DNA from: Ulota crispa
Lineage: Eukaryota; Streptophyta; Bryopsida; Orthotrichales; Orthotrichaceae
NCBI GenBank assembly: GCA_963920765.1
Contig: OY987244.1
Coordinates: 23,850,358-23,914,357, forward strand
Reading direction: 5' to 3'
DNA: 64,000 bases
Part shown: positions 1 through 11,800 of the stretch, piece by piece
How the letters are laid out: each line of letters starts with the position of its first letter
Position numbering within the stretch: position 1 is the stretch's first letter
Program-made: the position numbers and the translations under genes
Notes under the pieces: generated by a model
Told to the model about the DNA's origin: nothing
Databases searched by the model: none
Seen by the model: only the letters and a program-made list of their open reading frames with translations

Positions 1-300
1 AGGAACCGAACAAGCCAGCGAGGGCGGAGAGAAGCAGACGGAAGAACACGGAAGCTCGTCCGTTTGTGTCCAAAAACACCAGCACAGCGTAGACGGAGAG
101 CAATTCCGCCGCAGAACCGGGCATCCCAGGCTCCCGATTCTAGGCGAAACAGTCGCCGCGGAACCGGCATGCCAGTTCATCTGACGAAGACGTCCTCTTC
201 GCATACCTGTATTTGTATTCTCACTTACACCCTTACTGATACCAGCCCGGTCTGCCCGGATATCTCACGGTACTAACAAGGGTTTTTTTAGAGGATATCA
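1..300. other. GC-richer left edge, no gene assigned
   Basis: This stretch is richer in GC than the next kilobases and contains several GACGG/CGTCC words like those in the GGACG tracts elsewhere in the window. It could be the edge of such a tract or of an element cut by the window. The 70-codon frame from 64 starts at a non-ATG codon and resembles nothing I know. Confidence 0.3.
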
Positions 301-736
301 AGTTAGGAGAGCACTGGCGATGATTTTTGATGGTAAATCACTAAGGTGGCTATTTTGGGAAAACACTTCAAGAAGCATGTTTCATTCAAAAAGAAATCTG
401 GATAGAATATTGGTTTCAAATGGTTTTGTGTTATATAAGTAAGGAGTTAATATAGTATATTTTCCAACAATGTATGTGGTCATGATCAAAATTTAGATGT
501 ATTAGTTTTTGGCATTCTTTGCCACTAAGTTAATGAAATGTGGCAATGCATTATCAGCTTGCCTTGATGGAACAGGCGATGTGACCAACAAATTTGTTCA
601 AGTATTGGCAATATGGGCACCATTCCTTAGAATTACATGTCTACCATTGATGTGCCTTCAAAAGTATCAATTGGCAAGTTCATGATATCATTGTTGGGTC
701 TAAATTATTTAGTTAAAACATACAAATTTTACATGT

Positions 737-990
737 AACACCATATTAGGTAAATTGGGAAAAAAGGGTCCCAATTTGTACGTCACCTGCATCCAGAGAA
801 GTCACCCAAAACCAAATTTGAAGGTATTAGATTTAGTATGAGCCACTAAAATTTTGCCCTTGCAAATTCCTCCTTTTAGGTGAGGGCACGTGTACAAAAA
901 AAAAATGTTGAGCTCAGTTGTGCATGATCATGTACAACCTGCAAAAGTCCCAAAATGTACCCTTTTTCCCAATTTACCCAATATGGTGTT
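737..990 (+). mobile_element. MITE-like inverted-repeat element, copy 1
   Basis: A 254-bp element with terminal inverted repeats of about 30 bp. The left end begins AACACCATATTAGGTAAATT and the right end is its near-perfect reverse complement. It is flanked by a 4-bp direct repeat, ATGT, at 733-736 and 991-994, the likely target-site duplication. There is no coding capacity, so it is non-autonomous. A second copy lies at 2764-3016 in the same orientation. A 4-bp duplication is unlike hAT (8 bp), Mutator (9 bp) or CACTA (3 bp); 4-bp duplications are known for Sola and some other superfamilies, but the assignment is only inference. Confidence 0.82.
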
Positions 991-2763
991 ATGTCAAGTC
1001 CTACTATTATCAATTTCAATCTCAATGCTCTCCCTGGAGTTTAAAAAAATGATATGGCTTCTATAGGTCAAAACTTAGCAATGCTTTTGCAGGTCAAGAC
1101 TTAGCAAGGTTGTCTATCCACTTTGTAGCAAACAAGTTTTGCCTTTGATTACTAGATAGCTACCATACTCCCTATAATTGAAAGGCAAAGTTTGCGCACA
1201 AAGAGAAAACCAATAATGGCGTTTTGTTCTCAAGAAAATTTTGACTTGATTCAAACCATAAACACAAAAGTATACATTAGCATTTGTTCAAAATGATAAC
1301 AAAATGCAACCTTTAAAATAGAGAAGAAAGTCTTGCTCAATATCTAAGCTTGCTCTCAAAACTTGATTGCAATGAAGAAAAGCAAAGACACAATAAATAT
1401 TAACTCTTAGAAAAAATCCTAAAGAGAAATATTATGTTATAGAATAATTCTTATACCTTTTCCAATGAGCTTTGAGGATGCATCAAATATAAAAGCATTG
1501 TGTCACCTTGGCAAAATTTCACTTCTAAAGCAAGGCACTCTTTGTAGTAATAGCATGACTCCATATTTTGATGATTTTGTCACATCTGTTACTGTAAAAT
1601 TTGCTCAATTATAGCATTTGATAATGCAAGCCTTTAAGTTTTCTCAAAGTGTCTCCAAAACAAGAAATTGAGAAACATGAAAAGACTTACCTCAAATGAG
1701 TCTTTGATGCAAATCACAATACTACGTAGAACATTCATACAAGCTTTTTGAAGCAAATTCCTTGATACAAATAATGCTAGGTATATTTGTGCTAATGTAA
1801 TTCATTCAATCACATGAGTTAAAATTGGATTAGTGCTTGAATCACAAGATGCAACAACAAGAGAGAATCAATCAAAACGCTGAGTAAACTAGTTGGGTGT
1901 CAAAATTACTTGAGGTAGCCAAACTCTCCACAAATCATAATCACCCTTGGTCATTTCCTCCCAGGCTTATATAGGTCAAAAAACCCAATTATGTCCATTC
2001 ATGTTGAAACAATCTAATAGAGCATTTGTAGATGCAATCATGTGGTTTAGAGCTAGAAAATTGCCATGTATCATTTGGAGTATTCACATGGTCAATTCCT
2101 ATTAAGCTACATCAAAACAAAGAATCAATTCATGAATCTAAATTGCTCAATTTAGCATGAAGATCATGCAGGCTTATAAACAAATGAATAAATAATCATA
2201 TAATAAATAAGAAATCTCACTTTAGTCTTGTTTCTCTTGCAATACTTTTATGCATCGCTTGTGCAACACGGCAAACAAATTCTTTCTTGGTTTGGCAAAG
2301 AGCAAGAGAGGTTGCATATGGGTTTGAACACATTGCAATGCATTTTCAAAACCTTGCCAACACTCAAACTAAGTCAACGTGAATCTCATAGCAGCTTCTA
2401 CAAGAAATAGATTATTCTTTCACTAGTGAGAAAGGGGTACAAGTATACCTTGTAAGTGTGAAAATTTAAACAAAGAGTCTACTAAAAAGCCAATAGACAA
2501 TTGTAAAACTTCCAACAATTTTGGTTTCTATTGGTTGAATACGTTATTTTCCTCAAAGCATTTTGAATGATCAAGAAACATGAAAAGATATACCTTAAAT
2601 GAAAACATTGATTCATCAAATGTGCCTAAAGATCTACTTATTCCCAAAACATTTAAATGGACTTCTTAAAGCAAAATCCTTGAAGATTGGCGTAGGCAAA
2701 AAAAACTTATACACAAGAGAAAGCCCTTGCAAGAAGAAAGCTCCAATGTTCAAGTTAGCCTAC
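991..2763. other. AT-rich spacer, nothing recognised
   Basis: AT-rich unique-looking DNA between the two copies of the 254-bp element. The short frames in it have no recognisable domain and the usual random length. No RNA gene, promoter or repeat was identified with confidence. Confidence 0.4.
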
Positions 2764-3016
2764 AACACCATATTAGGTAAATTGGGAAAAAGGGGTCCCA
2801 ATTTGTACGTCACCTGCATCTAGAGAAGTCACCCAAAATCAGACTTGAAGGTATCAAATTCAGTCTGAGCCACTAAAATTTTGCCCTTGCAAATTCTTCC
2901 TCTCAAGTGAGTGCACGTGTACAAAAAAAAATGCTGAGTTCAGTTGTACATGATCATGTACAACCGGTAGAAGTCCCAAAATGTACCCTCTTTCCCAATT
3001 TACCTAATATGGTGTT
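2764..3016 (+). mobile_element. MITE-like inverted-repeat element, copy 2
   Basis: A 253-bp copy of the element at 737-990, similar along its whole length including the 30-bp terminal inverted repeats. It is flanked by the 4-bp direct repeat CTAC at 2760-2763 and 3017-3020. The different duplication sequence in the two copies supports two independent insertions rather than one segmental duplication. Confidence 0.82.
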
Positions 3017-3363
3017 CTACATATGATGAAAATTTTGACATATCTAACAAGAAATGAGGATGCAAAAAGAATTAGAAACCAAAATTACAATGATACTTAC
3101 CGGTCTCTTCAATGTTTTTTTATCATTTCATAAGCAAAAATGAACATTTACATTTACAAGTCAATAAAATGTAGCCTATTTCAATTAAGTTTCACAAATC
3201 TATGTTGAATTGTACATCAAAAGGGCTCGTTAATGTACACAAGAGCACAATAATTGAGTTTGTGTCACAAAATTCAATACTGTAACATGCATGCTCTCTT
3301 AATATGAAATAATACTATTGCTTACTACTAATCACTACTACTTCCGTTCCTACACTATAATGT

Positions 3364-3615
3364 TCACACTCCACAACAATGACGACCAGATTTGTGTGTT
3401 GTATACATTGCAAGATATGAGAAGCTATCAATTGTGTAGAACTTTTGCGCAAACACTGCAAGAACAAACTCTAAGTGTATTGTGAGGCGGTTTCGAAGTT
3501 GAGTCTTGATGAAATTAAGTATAGAAAATGTTCTTTTGTCTTTTGCAAAACCAAGCATTTGCACGCTAGCTATCTCAGCAACTTTGATGAACTTAGAAAT
3601 ATTGAACTTTAACAT
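3364..3615 (-). pseudogene. hAT-type transposase C-terminal fragment
   Basis: An 83-codon frame that reads like the C-terminal dimerisation region of a plant hAT transposase of the ZNF862-like kind. The visible signature runs ASVQMLGFAKDKRTFS, then a KTQLRNRLTIHLE segment, then FAQKFYTIDSFSY. In the family this block mediates dimerisation of the transposase in the nucleus. Nothing upstream on the minus strand (3616-3960) continues the protein, so this is an isolated 3' fragment. It is unlike hAT 1 and hAT 2 of this window, which carry the WWDL/NWSMYSFVHN type of C-terminus. Identification rests on remembered family consensus, not a search. Confidence 0.55.
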
Positions 3616-3959
3616 TCCATTTGATATGATAGTACTTTGAGATTATTTTTTCTTCTATTGTTTTACAATTTTATTAAGATTTGAGATGGGAGATTTTTTT
3701 TATTTAACACTTAGTTCAAATGTTTCAATTTTTTTTATCATATAAATGTAAATTTTAATTGCATTTTTTTTGGAAAATTCATGATGTAGTTGTTTTAATA
3801 AATGTGAATACAACCATGTGCAACTAGATTTAGATATCTTTTATTTTTATTTTTTAATATATATAAAATTTAGTTTTTGACAATTTTACTAAAGGTGAAT
3901 GCAAGTTATATATTAATACTAAAAATGGCTCTAAAAAGGAAACAATAAAATGAGAAGAT

Positions 3960-4340
3960 CAAAATGTGACAATACTTTTAGAACTACAGCAACTACCAAA
4001 ATTGTCTCAATGTTTGCTTAGACGCCAAATTATTTTCAATATTTCTACTATATATAAGTGGCATTTTATCCTCAGATTTTTTGTGTGTGATCCTCATGCA
4101 ATCATGATCAAGTCTACCAAATTTCAGTTACTAAAAACCAAAACCCTATTTTTGGTAAATTGTTTTGTGTCAAAATCAAGAAAGTTGATTAAAAAACATT
4201 GGTGATGAATTTTTGAGATTTGATTGCATGGATATGTTGGAGACATCCATATGCACGTCTTAGATTCAAACAAATATTTCCAAAAGAATTCTAAAAAATA
4301 TTTTAAATTTAGACCAACTTTAGTAAACTTGATAATTTTT
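3960..4340 (+). repeat. dispersed repeat, copy 1 (pair with 19740-20130)
   Basis: This segment matches the reverse complement of about 19740-20130. The clearest shared block is the stretch from the CCTATTTTTGGTAAATTG region (about 4147) to GGATATGTTGGAGACATCCAT (about 4231). In both copies a short frame with a CMDMLETSI peptide crosses the block, so it may be a worn coding remnant of an unidentified element. No termini or target-site duplication were recognised. Confidence 0.5.
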
Positions 4341-5099
4341 CATGGAATCTATTTTTTGGCAAATTAACTCAGATGTTGTGATTGAGTTGGTACCTTGTAA
4401 TTTGTTTTGCAACTAGATTCGGAAGAAGTATAGGGCTTGGACACTCTTTCTTGGATTCCGAATCGTTTGTGTGAACATGATGATATAATTAGGAGTTAGA
4501 CCATTTAAGTAAAAAACTTCTGGTTACTTTTCTTATGTGTATGTGTTTGCAAATCATAAATATGATTTATTCATTATGTTTCGGTTAATCTTTATGATCT
4601 ACAAACTAAATCCCTGTGGAACAATAAATGAGTCACTTCTTGATATTTTAAGTCAATTTTAAAGCCAACAAGAGGATAAGTACTTTCTTGTGCTATAACA
4701 TTATCTTTTGTTACCTCTAGTCTGTTGATGGATTGTACTTTTCTAATCACAAAAGACTAGGAATAACAAGATTTAATGGGATTTTGATGACATTGAAGAT
4801 AGTCTGATTATTATGGCCTTCAAATATCACCTCTAAAGCATTGTTTTGTATGTGATAATGCCAAAAGACAAATATTGTTTGTCTATTACTTTTACATGGA
4901 TGGGTTGAGATTTCAGAACTAGAGGGAGTTTGTGACTCTTGACAATTTCTTCATCTAAAAAACAAACAAATACGTTTAAATCTAATAGAGTAGTAGTTTT
5001 AAGTTTTTGATGACAAACAGATAAAAAAATGATAAAACAAGAGGCAGGTTGTGTTGAAATGGAAGAACCTAAATATTGTTGTGAAATTGTACTATTTAG

Positions 5100-6087
5100 T
5101 CGTACGGTTCTTGTTGTGGCTGTGTATCTTTATTTTTTTGAACGATGGCAGTTCTAGTTTTGACAATACATTGATTTGGTTTCTTTGGGAAGTCGAAGAC
5201 TCTATAGCCTCCTTTGTCACAATACAAGCATAGTCCTTCCTCCATGCGACGTATTTTCTCTTCCGGAATGAGATGCTTGATACGTATTACGTTGATTTGT
5301 ATGTTTGTAGTCTCTGAATGCTAAATTGGACTACTTGTTGATATAAATGAGGTAGGACAAGTTATTTGCTCTTTTGCTGAAATTTGGTATTGGCAATGTT
5401 AAAAAAGCCAGTTATCGCACTTAACGGCTTGACTAATTGTCTCATTCAACGTTTGCGGATCAGAAAGTGATAAAAGTAAATATTTTAGAGAACCTATCAA
5501 TCTCTAATAGAATTAGCTCATAAGAGCGGCTTCATTCTAATTGATATTGTACGCAAGGTGTCAAAAGTCTGAGGCGTAAACTGATACAAAATGTGTCTTT
5601 TGTCATAAAAATTAAATTTTTATTGTTGCCTAATGAACCTTATCATGTTCATTGAGCTTTTCTGCAAATGCATCAAAAAAAATGTTAAAGCTGCTCAATA
5701 TATATGAGTATTTCTCAAACAAAGGAACAAACCATAATAAAGTTTGTCATGTATGTAAAGTTCCAACTAATTTAACTTGTGATTCTTGTGTTGGATAGCG
5801 TCCTGATTGTAAGACAATTATCAAACAAATCTGATTGGCAAATCCTTAAAACTTACAGCGCGTGCCATCAAATTTCTCAGGAAGACTAACATGAAGTTTT
5901 TTTTATTGTAGTAGTGGCGGTAGATCTTGTCAAACCACAAATGAAGCTCCTCTCTCCAAATTGGCAAAAGGTTGGCCCTGTTGAAGACCACTAATAACTC
6001 CTTTAATCGTTGTATTTTGATTTGACAACGTGGTGATAGCATTGAAGATGGCCTCCAATTTAGACTCAACAAATTTGAGCATGACAA
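5100..6087 (-). pseudogene. Ty3/gypsy-type gag remnant
   Basis: Read on the minus strand, 5170-5270 encodes a piece typical of the end of a Ty3/gypsy Gag: IRRMEEGLCLYCDKGGYR, followed by FDFPKKP. This is the CCHC zinc-knuckle region that binds retroelement RNA. The knuckle is broken: the first two cysteines (CLYC) remain, but His is replaced by Tyr and the last Cys by Phe. Upstream, 5821-6087 holds an 88-codon frame with an FLRNLMARAVSF segment that fits the worn capsid-like part of Gag. Between them lie many stops and shifts. No protease, reverse transcriptase or LTR was recognised nearby, so this is an isolated fragment. Confidence 0.65.
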
Positions 6088-7629
6088 AATTCTAAGATTC
6101 AGCCATACTAGGAAACAAAAAATAACGGAATATATAATATAAAATAAAATATTGGTTTAGAGGGAATAAACCGCAACCTCTAACAAGGACCATGATATTC
6201 AAGTGCAATAAGACTCAACAAACCGTCACAGACACAAAAATATAAAAATACTTGATAAGAATTAGAAATGAATTTAGATTCAAAGATGAGAAACAAATAA
6301 TAAAAGGAGGTGAGCGATGGCTCCAAAAGATGTATTGTTGAGTTTGAATAACACTTTAGCATTGACCTCTATATATACTCTGATATAAAGTAAAAAAAAA
6401 TCTAAAGTAAACAATATTCTAAAGTCAAAAGTAAAAGAAAACAGAAGGTTTTGAAGTAACGTCCTTATCACAATGATTTTTCAAGGAAATCACTCCCGCA
6501 TACATTTTGCATACACCTGCAATAATGACATGTTTAAATGGGGGCTATTTACCTTGTCAAAAAGATTATAAGACATGTTATTTTTTAAAATAAAAATAAA
6601 TGTTAGTGATTAAGTGCACCGCATTAGTACTTATAATTCTTCCAGGGTCTCATTTTAAGCTACCATATATTATTTACAATCCTTTATTTTCCTTATATAC
6701 CCCAGCTATTCCTTGTAAATTGTTCTATATGTTCTATGCGTTTTGTTTCTTAAGTTTAGTATTATTTAAAAAATGTCTACCATTATGAGCCATTATGCGA
6801 TGACATATACACAATTTCAACAAAAGAAACCAAAGACAAAGAAGAGCTAGTAGAAGCCTTGGTAATACATATGGTAATATAAAAAATAGTAGAAGAGTAT
6901 AATTTGTGTTGAAAAACACGGTGAACGATGGGAACATGTGCCCTCTATTGTTGTACATTTGTTATTCGAAGTTTGTCCAATAGAATGCAGCACATAGGCT
7001 TAGGGGATGTACTTCTTATTTTTTTTAGGTACACGTGCAATCAAACGAAGGATTATTTTACTTGTCTTGGTCCTAAATTTTTGACATGACTTGAAAATAA
7101 GTTAGCATTGTTGTAATTGCCGTGGAGTCTTGATAAATAATGAAGGATAGAATTTATCAATAAATTTTAGTTTTTGTTTATTTATACAATAGCCTTGCAA
7201 ATATACATTAAAAAATTTAATGAGTTTAATACTTATACTCTGGAATTTATTTTGTATTGAATTACTACCGAGTATCCAAGCAATTGCAGGATCCAATGCG
7301 CCTTACAATGCCAGCTATTCTATAGCTTTGAACTAGTATTATAACAGAGGACACGTATTGCTACTATAAATGAATGAAAGTTGAGGACACATGTTGATAA
7401 AGGAAGCGGATGAAAATTGTTAATACACACAGAGTTTTGGAGATGAAAGTTGAAATGGCCGTATAGGGTTTAGAAGTTACCTTCATGGTTGTTACTTTGG
7501 ACTGCCCGTCTACCTGCCCACCTGTGCGCTCAATGTGTCCAATGGAAGCCCATGTCCGTTCGATGTGGTCAACTTACAATTGACTATGGAAGAAGGGTAA
7601 AAGAAGTACGTGGACTTACCTTAATACAC
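6088..7629. other. AT-rich spacer, nothing recognised
   Basis: AT-rich DNA with only short frames (60-75 codons) on both strands, none with a recognisable domain. No repeats of note were found. It ends at the GC-rich tract that starts near 7630. Confidence 0.4.
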
Positions 7630-8040
7630 GTTGGCAAGCAAGAAGGGGTACACAGTGGCAGGCTGGAAGGTAGGCAGGGTGCCAACTCGCCATTGCCGGG
7701 CGCCAATGCAGAGCAGGTGAGGGCGTATTCAGTTGGGGCGACGACCACTGGGATTTGTGCCAACGTGGAGCTAGGCGCAAGCAGGTCGACGGTGGGTCGG
7801 GTGCGGACGGTCGGCGCACGGAGGGGAGGGGCGCAAACGGCAAAAACGGGAGCGCGCAATGGGGGGCGTGCACCGCGGGGAGGGGCGTGTGGTGGAAAGC
7901 ATGCACGGGGGGGAGGGGGGGCTTGTGCAATGGGGGTACGCGCAATGGAGGGTGCACACTGCGGGGAGGGGCGCGTAGTGGAGGGCGCGCACGGTGGAGA
8001 GGGGCGCGCACGGAGGGTAGGGCGTGCCCACGGACTCACA
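7630..8040. repeat. GGACG/GCGCACGG-rich tract 1
   Basis: About 400 bp of very G-rich plus strand built from irregular words such as GGGGCGCGCACGG and GCGCACGGAGGG, in sharp contrast to the AT-rich flanks. Several long frames cross it on both strands, but all give low-complexity Arg/Gly/Ala or Pro/Arg/Ala peptides, so none is taken as a gene. It is the one large tract of this class that I cannot link to a gene start. Confidence 0.75.
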
Positions 8041-8351
8041 TATTTTTTCTTTTGATTTAGCTTCATTGAACAAAGAATGCATACATTGAAGAAGTATAAT
8101 GCTTTTGAAGGTGCACTTGAATAACACATATTCCAATATGTATTTGAAGACTTGTCTTGAAGTTCAAAATGAAAAATACACATAGTAATTGAAATATTAA
8201 CATTTCCAAATTTACCATGATATCAAAATCTGCAGGATCCTTCTAAAAGTACTTGAAGTGATATACAAAACTCATTATACTTTTCTAGAAATGCCCAAGA
8301 TTTGTACTACCTAAGAGTAATTCTAGATAGTAAGTGGGGTAGATGAAAATG

Positions 8352-10682
8352 CTACATATTTGGCTCATCAGATTCGTAGCCAATGAACAACGGCTGCCCT
8401 TCAGTCTCGCTTGGTATTCCTTCATTGTCACTTGATCCCTCTCGCTTGTGCTGTGTTCCACTTGGGCCAGTTTTGTCATTATTTAGGCCCCTCGTTGGAT
8501 GGAATTTGCCCACTTTGTCTCTTGAAGCGTGGAATAATATTTTAGTCTACTCCCGCTCTTCTCGTAGTGGTTGCCCTTCAAACATTGCATCCTTCAAATA
8601 GTCGGAGTAGAACATTTTCTTCATTAGTTCTACAACGTGCGATAATTACTCTTCTATCAAGATGTCAATGGCTAATTTCTGATACTTGTTAGTCCACTCC
8701 TTCATGTGCAACCACAATTTATAAAAGGGCGTTTGGACTGTAACCTCATCCGTGTTGCAATAAGTTCCATATCCCTCCGTCCTTGTGCTAGGTCTAATCA
8801 CTAGCTCACCGTCATGTGTATAGTACCTTTTATACGATGGAAATCCAAACAAGAACCGATTCTGATCTTGGTTGAGATAGCCCCCAAAGCATTGATAAAA
8901 GAATTGCCTTTTCTCGAACGTCTTCCGTCTGGTTGTTGGAACGAGCTTCTCACAAATCTTGACAATATCTTTTGGTATTTTCTCCCACCCATGCTGCATA
9001 CTCCTGATGTTTTTTCTATGCAAGAAATTGTTCAAGCGCCAACTCTATAGTACATCAGTTCCCCATTTATTGAGAGCTTCCAAACACATGAGTTCATTGA
9101 ACTCAAAGTTCAGCGGCATGAAGTGATCTAAATTGAACTGATGGTAAAGTCAATGGTGAAATGGCGCTTTGCATATTACACATCGCCGTCAAACAACCAT
9201 CAGATTAATTAGACAAGTTGGATGGTACATGTGATGGCATGTTCCCACCTGCCACCCTCCTTCCGAGCCAAATCCCACATAGCAAATTCCACACCGTGTG
9301 TTGTCTTCAAGAAACATCTAAGGATTTGGCCACAATTTGTGCTTGTTGAATTGGCGCGCAGACAGTCTAGTCTTGTAATCCCAACCGTATTTCTCCCAAT
9401 CCACAATCCTGACAATGTCAGCAATGGGGCCCACTTCCTTTGTTGGCAATTTGTCCACGTTGAACATGTCATCCTTAGTTGGCCACAAGGTCATTTAAAG
9501 GCTACATGGTGGCATGCTCTTCATGTATTCTTTGCTAATACTCTTGATTTCTTTTGCAATTTAATGATGGCCGTCCATGTATTAAAGGCATGCCAATTTG
9601 CAATAGAAATATTGCTGTACAAGAGCTGTAGTGTTGGCATTAGCATGATCTTCAAGCGCGGTGTACTTGCCTTTCAATTTGATGTTCTTCATCCGCTCCA
9701 TAGCCAATTCCTTTGTTTTCTTTGCCACCTCTTCTGAAATTGTTTGTGGTGTAGGCTTGATATTCTGTGACAAATGTAGAGCCTCGACCAAGGTGGTTGC
9801 TTCTTGTAATTGCATTTGAAGTGATGCAATATCACCTTGAAGGCTCAAAATTGTGCTGCTCTTTTGCTCATCAACTCTTCGCAACTCTGCATTTTCCTCG
9901 CGTAATGCTTGCATTCCTTCTTCTCTATTAAATGTTTGAGAGAGACAAATACTCACGGCAGCCATGTCCATGTTAGGCCTAGGTGGTTCATCCCCTTCAC
10001 TGCTAGATTCAGACTCCATGTCCAAATCAACGCCATATTTGTTGTCCACTGTGTTTGCCATGCCACCTAGCCCTTCTAGCTCTAGCAGTAGACCATATAA
10101 TGCCACGTGCAACTTTGCTCTCTGTATTCTCTGTTTCTTGGTGCGATTGAATGCCTTGATGCTTCTGGGATGCAGTGGACTGCAAGTCCCATTGGAGTCG
10201 TTGTTAGGTGGAGAGTCAAAGTCAACTATCACCTTGCCTTTTGTCACTCTTAGTGGTCCATTATCCTTCAACCCCCCATTTGGGAACTTCCTCACCTCTC
10301 TTAATATAAATCCATCTTGAAGTAGTGGAATGTGCATTTTGTCACCAATGCTATTCCCTATTGACCAGTCCATGCATTTGTTCAACTTCAACTCTGCCCA
10401 CACACCTTTGCAAATTAATAGTGACACTTTGTTGCGAGTCAGAATCACTGTATTGTACAGAAATCGAAAAACTTCTATACAATGTTCTTTGAAAGCATTG
10501 TCGGTGCAGTACTGCAAGATTGCTTTATTTGATTTACGGTTGTTATGATGACGTTCTTCTGGGAAAACCTTGTCAATGTGGCACCAGTCAACGTAGTCGT
10601 TGCAAATCTCTCCAATCCATGGATTGAGTATTTTGTTCTAGCCTCCAAAAGCAACCTTCGCCGGATTTCTGAGGACGTGCAT
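8352..10682 (-). pseudogene. RING-H2 coiled-coil protein, pseudogene A
   Basis: One continuous 777-codon frame from an ATG at 10682 to a TAG at 8352, broken by ten in-frame stops but no frameshift. In order: an N-terminal domain with a VILTRNKVSLLICKG segment; a Ser/Asp/Glu-rich linker; a coiled coil (about 10000-9620, LREENAELRRVDEQKS); a RING-H2 finger (CGIC, TCHHMYHPTC, CVIC, giving C-x2-C-x14-C-x-H-x3-H-x2-C-x11-C-x2-C); a conserved FFYQCF block; and a tail with GPSGTQ. RING-H2 fingers normally recruit E2 enzymes in ubiquitin ligases; that role here is inference. Paralogues are B (26187-27887) and C (42151-44641). Stops start at 10638, 9582, 9561, 9495, 9318, 9189, 9150, 9045, 8646 and 8547. 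The frame stays open a little upstream of 10682, so the true start is uncertain. Confidence 0.8.
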
Positions 10683-10879
10683 TCTCTTGCGTTGTATCCG
10701 GCCCTTCCAGTATCAGCCTTTGTCTTTCTCTTCCTTCTGCTGTGCCCTTGGTATTGCCGTACTGAGACTAGTATTATAATTACAATAATAGTTAGTTAAG
10801 TTTGTTAAACAGACATGAGTTGGTGTGAGTCTGTAGACTCCACCAATTCCCAACCAACTAGCTTGTGAGAAGTGGAGGA

Positions 10880-11070
10880 AGAAGGGGAAGTGAGGTGAAG
10901 AGTGAGGGCGCAAACCTCCCCTTAAGTATGGGGAGGCATGCCCGCGCAGACTTAGGGGTGCGATGCATCCGTGTCGTGGCCCCCCTAAGGGTGCGGACGC
11001 AGCTAGTCAGGGAGCAGACGCAATTGGTCAAGGTGCCTACGCCCGCGGTTAGGGCACGTGCGGCCGCAAA
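10880..11070. repeat. GGACG-rich tract 2, 5' of RING gene A
   Basis: GC-rich stretch with words such as GTGCGGACGCAGC and GAGCAGACGC, about 200 bp upstream of the start of RING pseudogene A on the minus strand. A CT-rich leader-like stretch lies between tract and gene. No clear TATA box was seen. Confidence 0.6.
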
Positions 11071-11479
11071 ATCTTTGCAGGATTGCCTGCTTGGGCAGCC
11101 TTTTTTGTCTTTTTTTCCGTTTAACCCCTAAATACCCAATCAACCATTTTCTGGTCGCTGTCATTTCTTTTTGGCTGCCCAAAATGAGAAAATACATATT
11201 TTGACAAAATTTAAAAAAATTCCATATAAAAAAGCGACTCTACTTTCCAACCCAATTTGAATCATGTCAATCCAAGTTATATTCCACAAAGGATAATTTT
11301 TCAAAGAAGAACACTTCAATATTTGCTACTGTTATAGAATATATTATTTTCAAAAGCTAATCATGTTCTCTTCATGAAAACTATTGCATTTTTGAACTTT
11401 CAAATAGAATATCTATTTTTAACCATTCATTCCAAATTTCAAAGTCTATGAATAGACCTTGCAATTTTGATGTATATTA

Positions 11480-11800
11480 CATGGGAAATACTTATAAATT
11501 CATTTTGGTTGATTACAAAACTAATTTGGGATTAAATTGAAACATGGGTCTTGGTGACCCCTTGTGAGGTCAAAATTTTAAAAAATTGCCAAACGAAGGG
11601 ATAATAGGGGATTCATTCAAAACATATAGCAAAAAGTGTTGGAATGACTTGAAACTTTCACAACATATATCAATAAAGGTCTTTGACATATGGGAATAAT
11701 TTGGGATTACATTGAAACATGGGTCTTTGTGATCCCTTGTGAGGTCAAAATTTCAAATACTTGCCAAATGAGGGGATAATAGGGGATCTATTCAAAACTA
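11480..11800 (+). repeat. 175-bp satellite family, two partial units
   Basis: Two consecutive copies of a 175-bp unit. The anchor TTTGGGATTA-AATTGAAACATGGG recurs at 11525 and 11700, exactly 175 bp apart, followed in each by a CTTGTGAGGTCAAAATTT block. The same family, in reverse orientation, forms arrays at 30955-31496 and 34659-35362; further copies are at 25530-25760 and, more diverged, 46236-46490. Confidence 0.8.

Noticed and set aside
1..300. LTR end at the left edge
   Set aside because: The sequence has a GC-rich, leader-like look, but no TG...CA ends, primer-binding site or second copy could be seen.
2411..2430. CACTAGTGAGAAAGG as a CACTA terminus
   Set aside because: No subterminal repeats and no matching opposite end; CACTAGT is frequent by chance in this DNA.
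7584..8183. Long frames of 100-199 codons on both strands over GGACG tract 1
   Set aside because: All give Pro/Arg/Ala or Gly/Arg/Ala low-complexity peptides caused by GC-rich DNA without stops; several overlap in different frames.
8352..10682. Stop-codon reassignment, readthrough or U-to-C RNA editing to explain the ten in-frame stops
   Set aside because: All three stop codons are used and also end other genes here; such editing is known from plant organelles, while this region is full of nuclear transposons. Deamination decay is simpler.
10545..10799. 84-codon plus-strand frame
   Set aside because: It is the shadow of the N-terminal part of RING pseudogene A on the minus strand.
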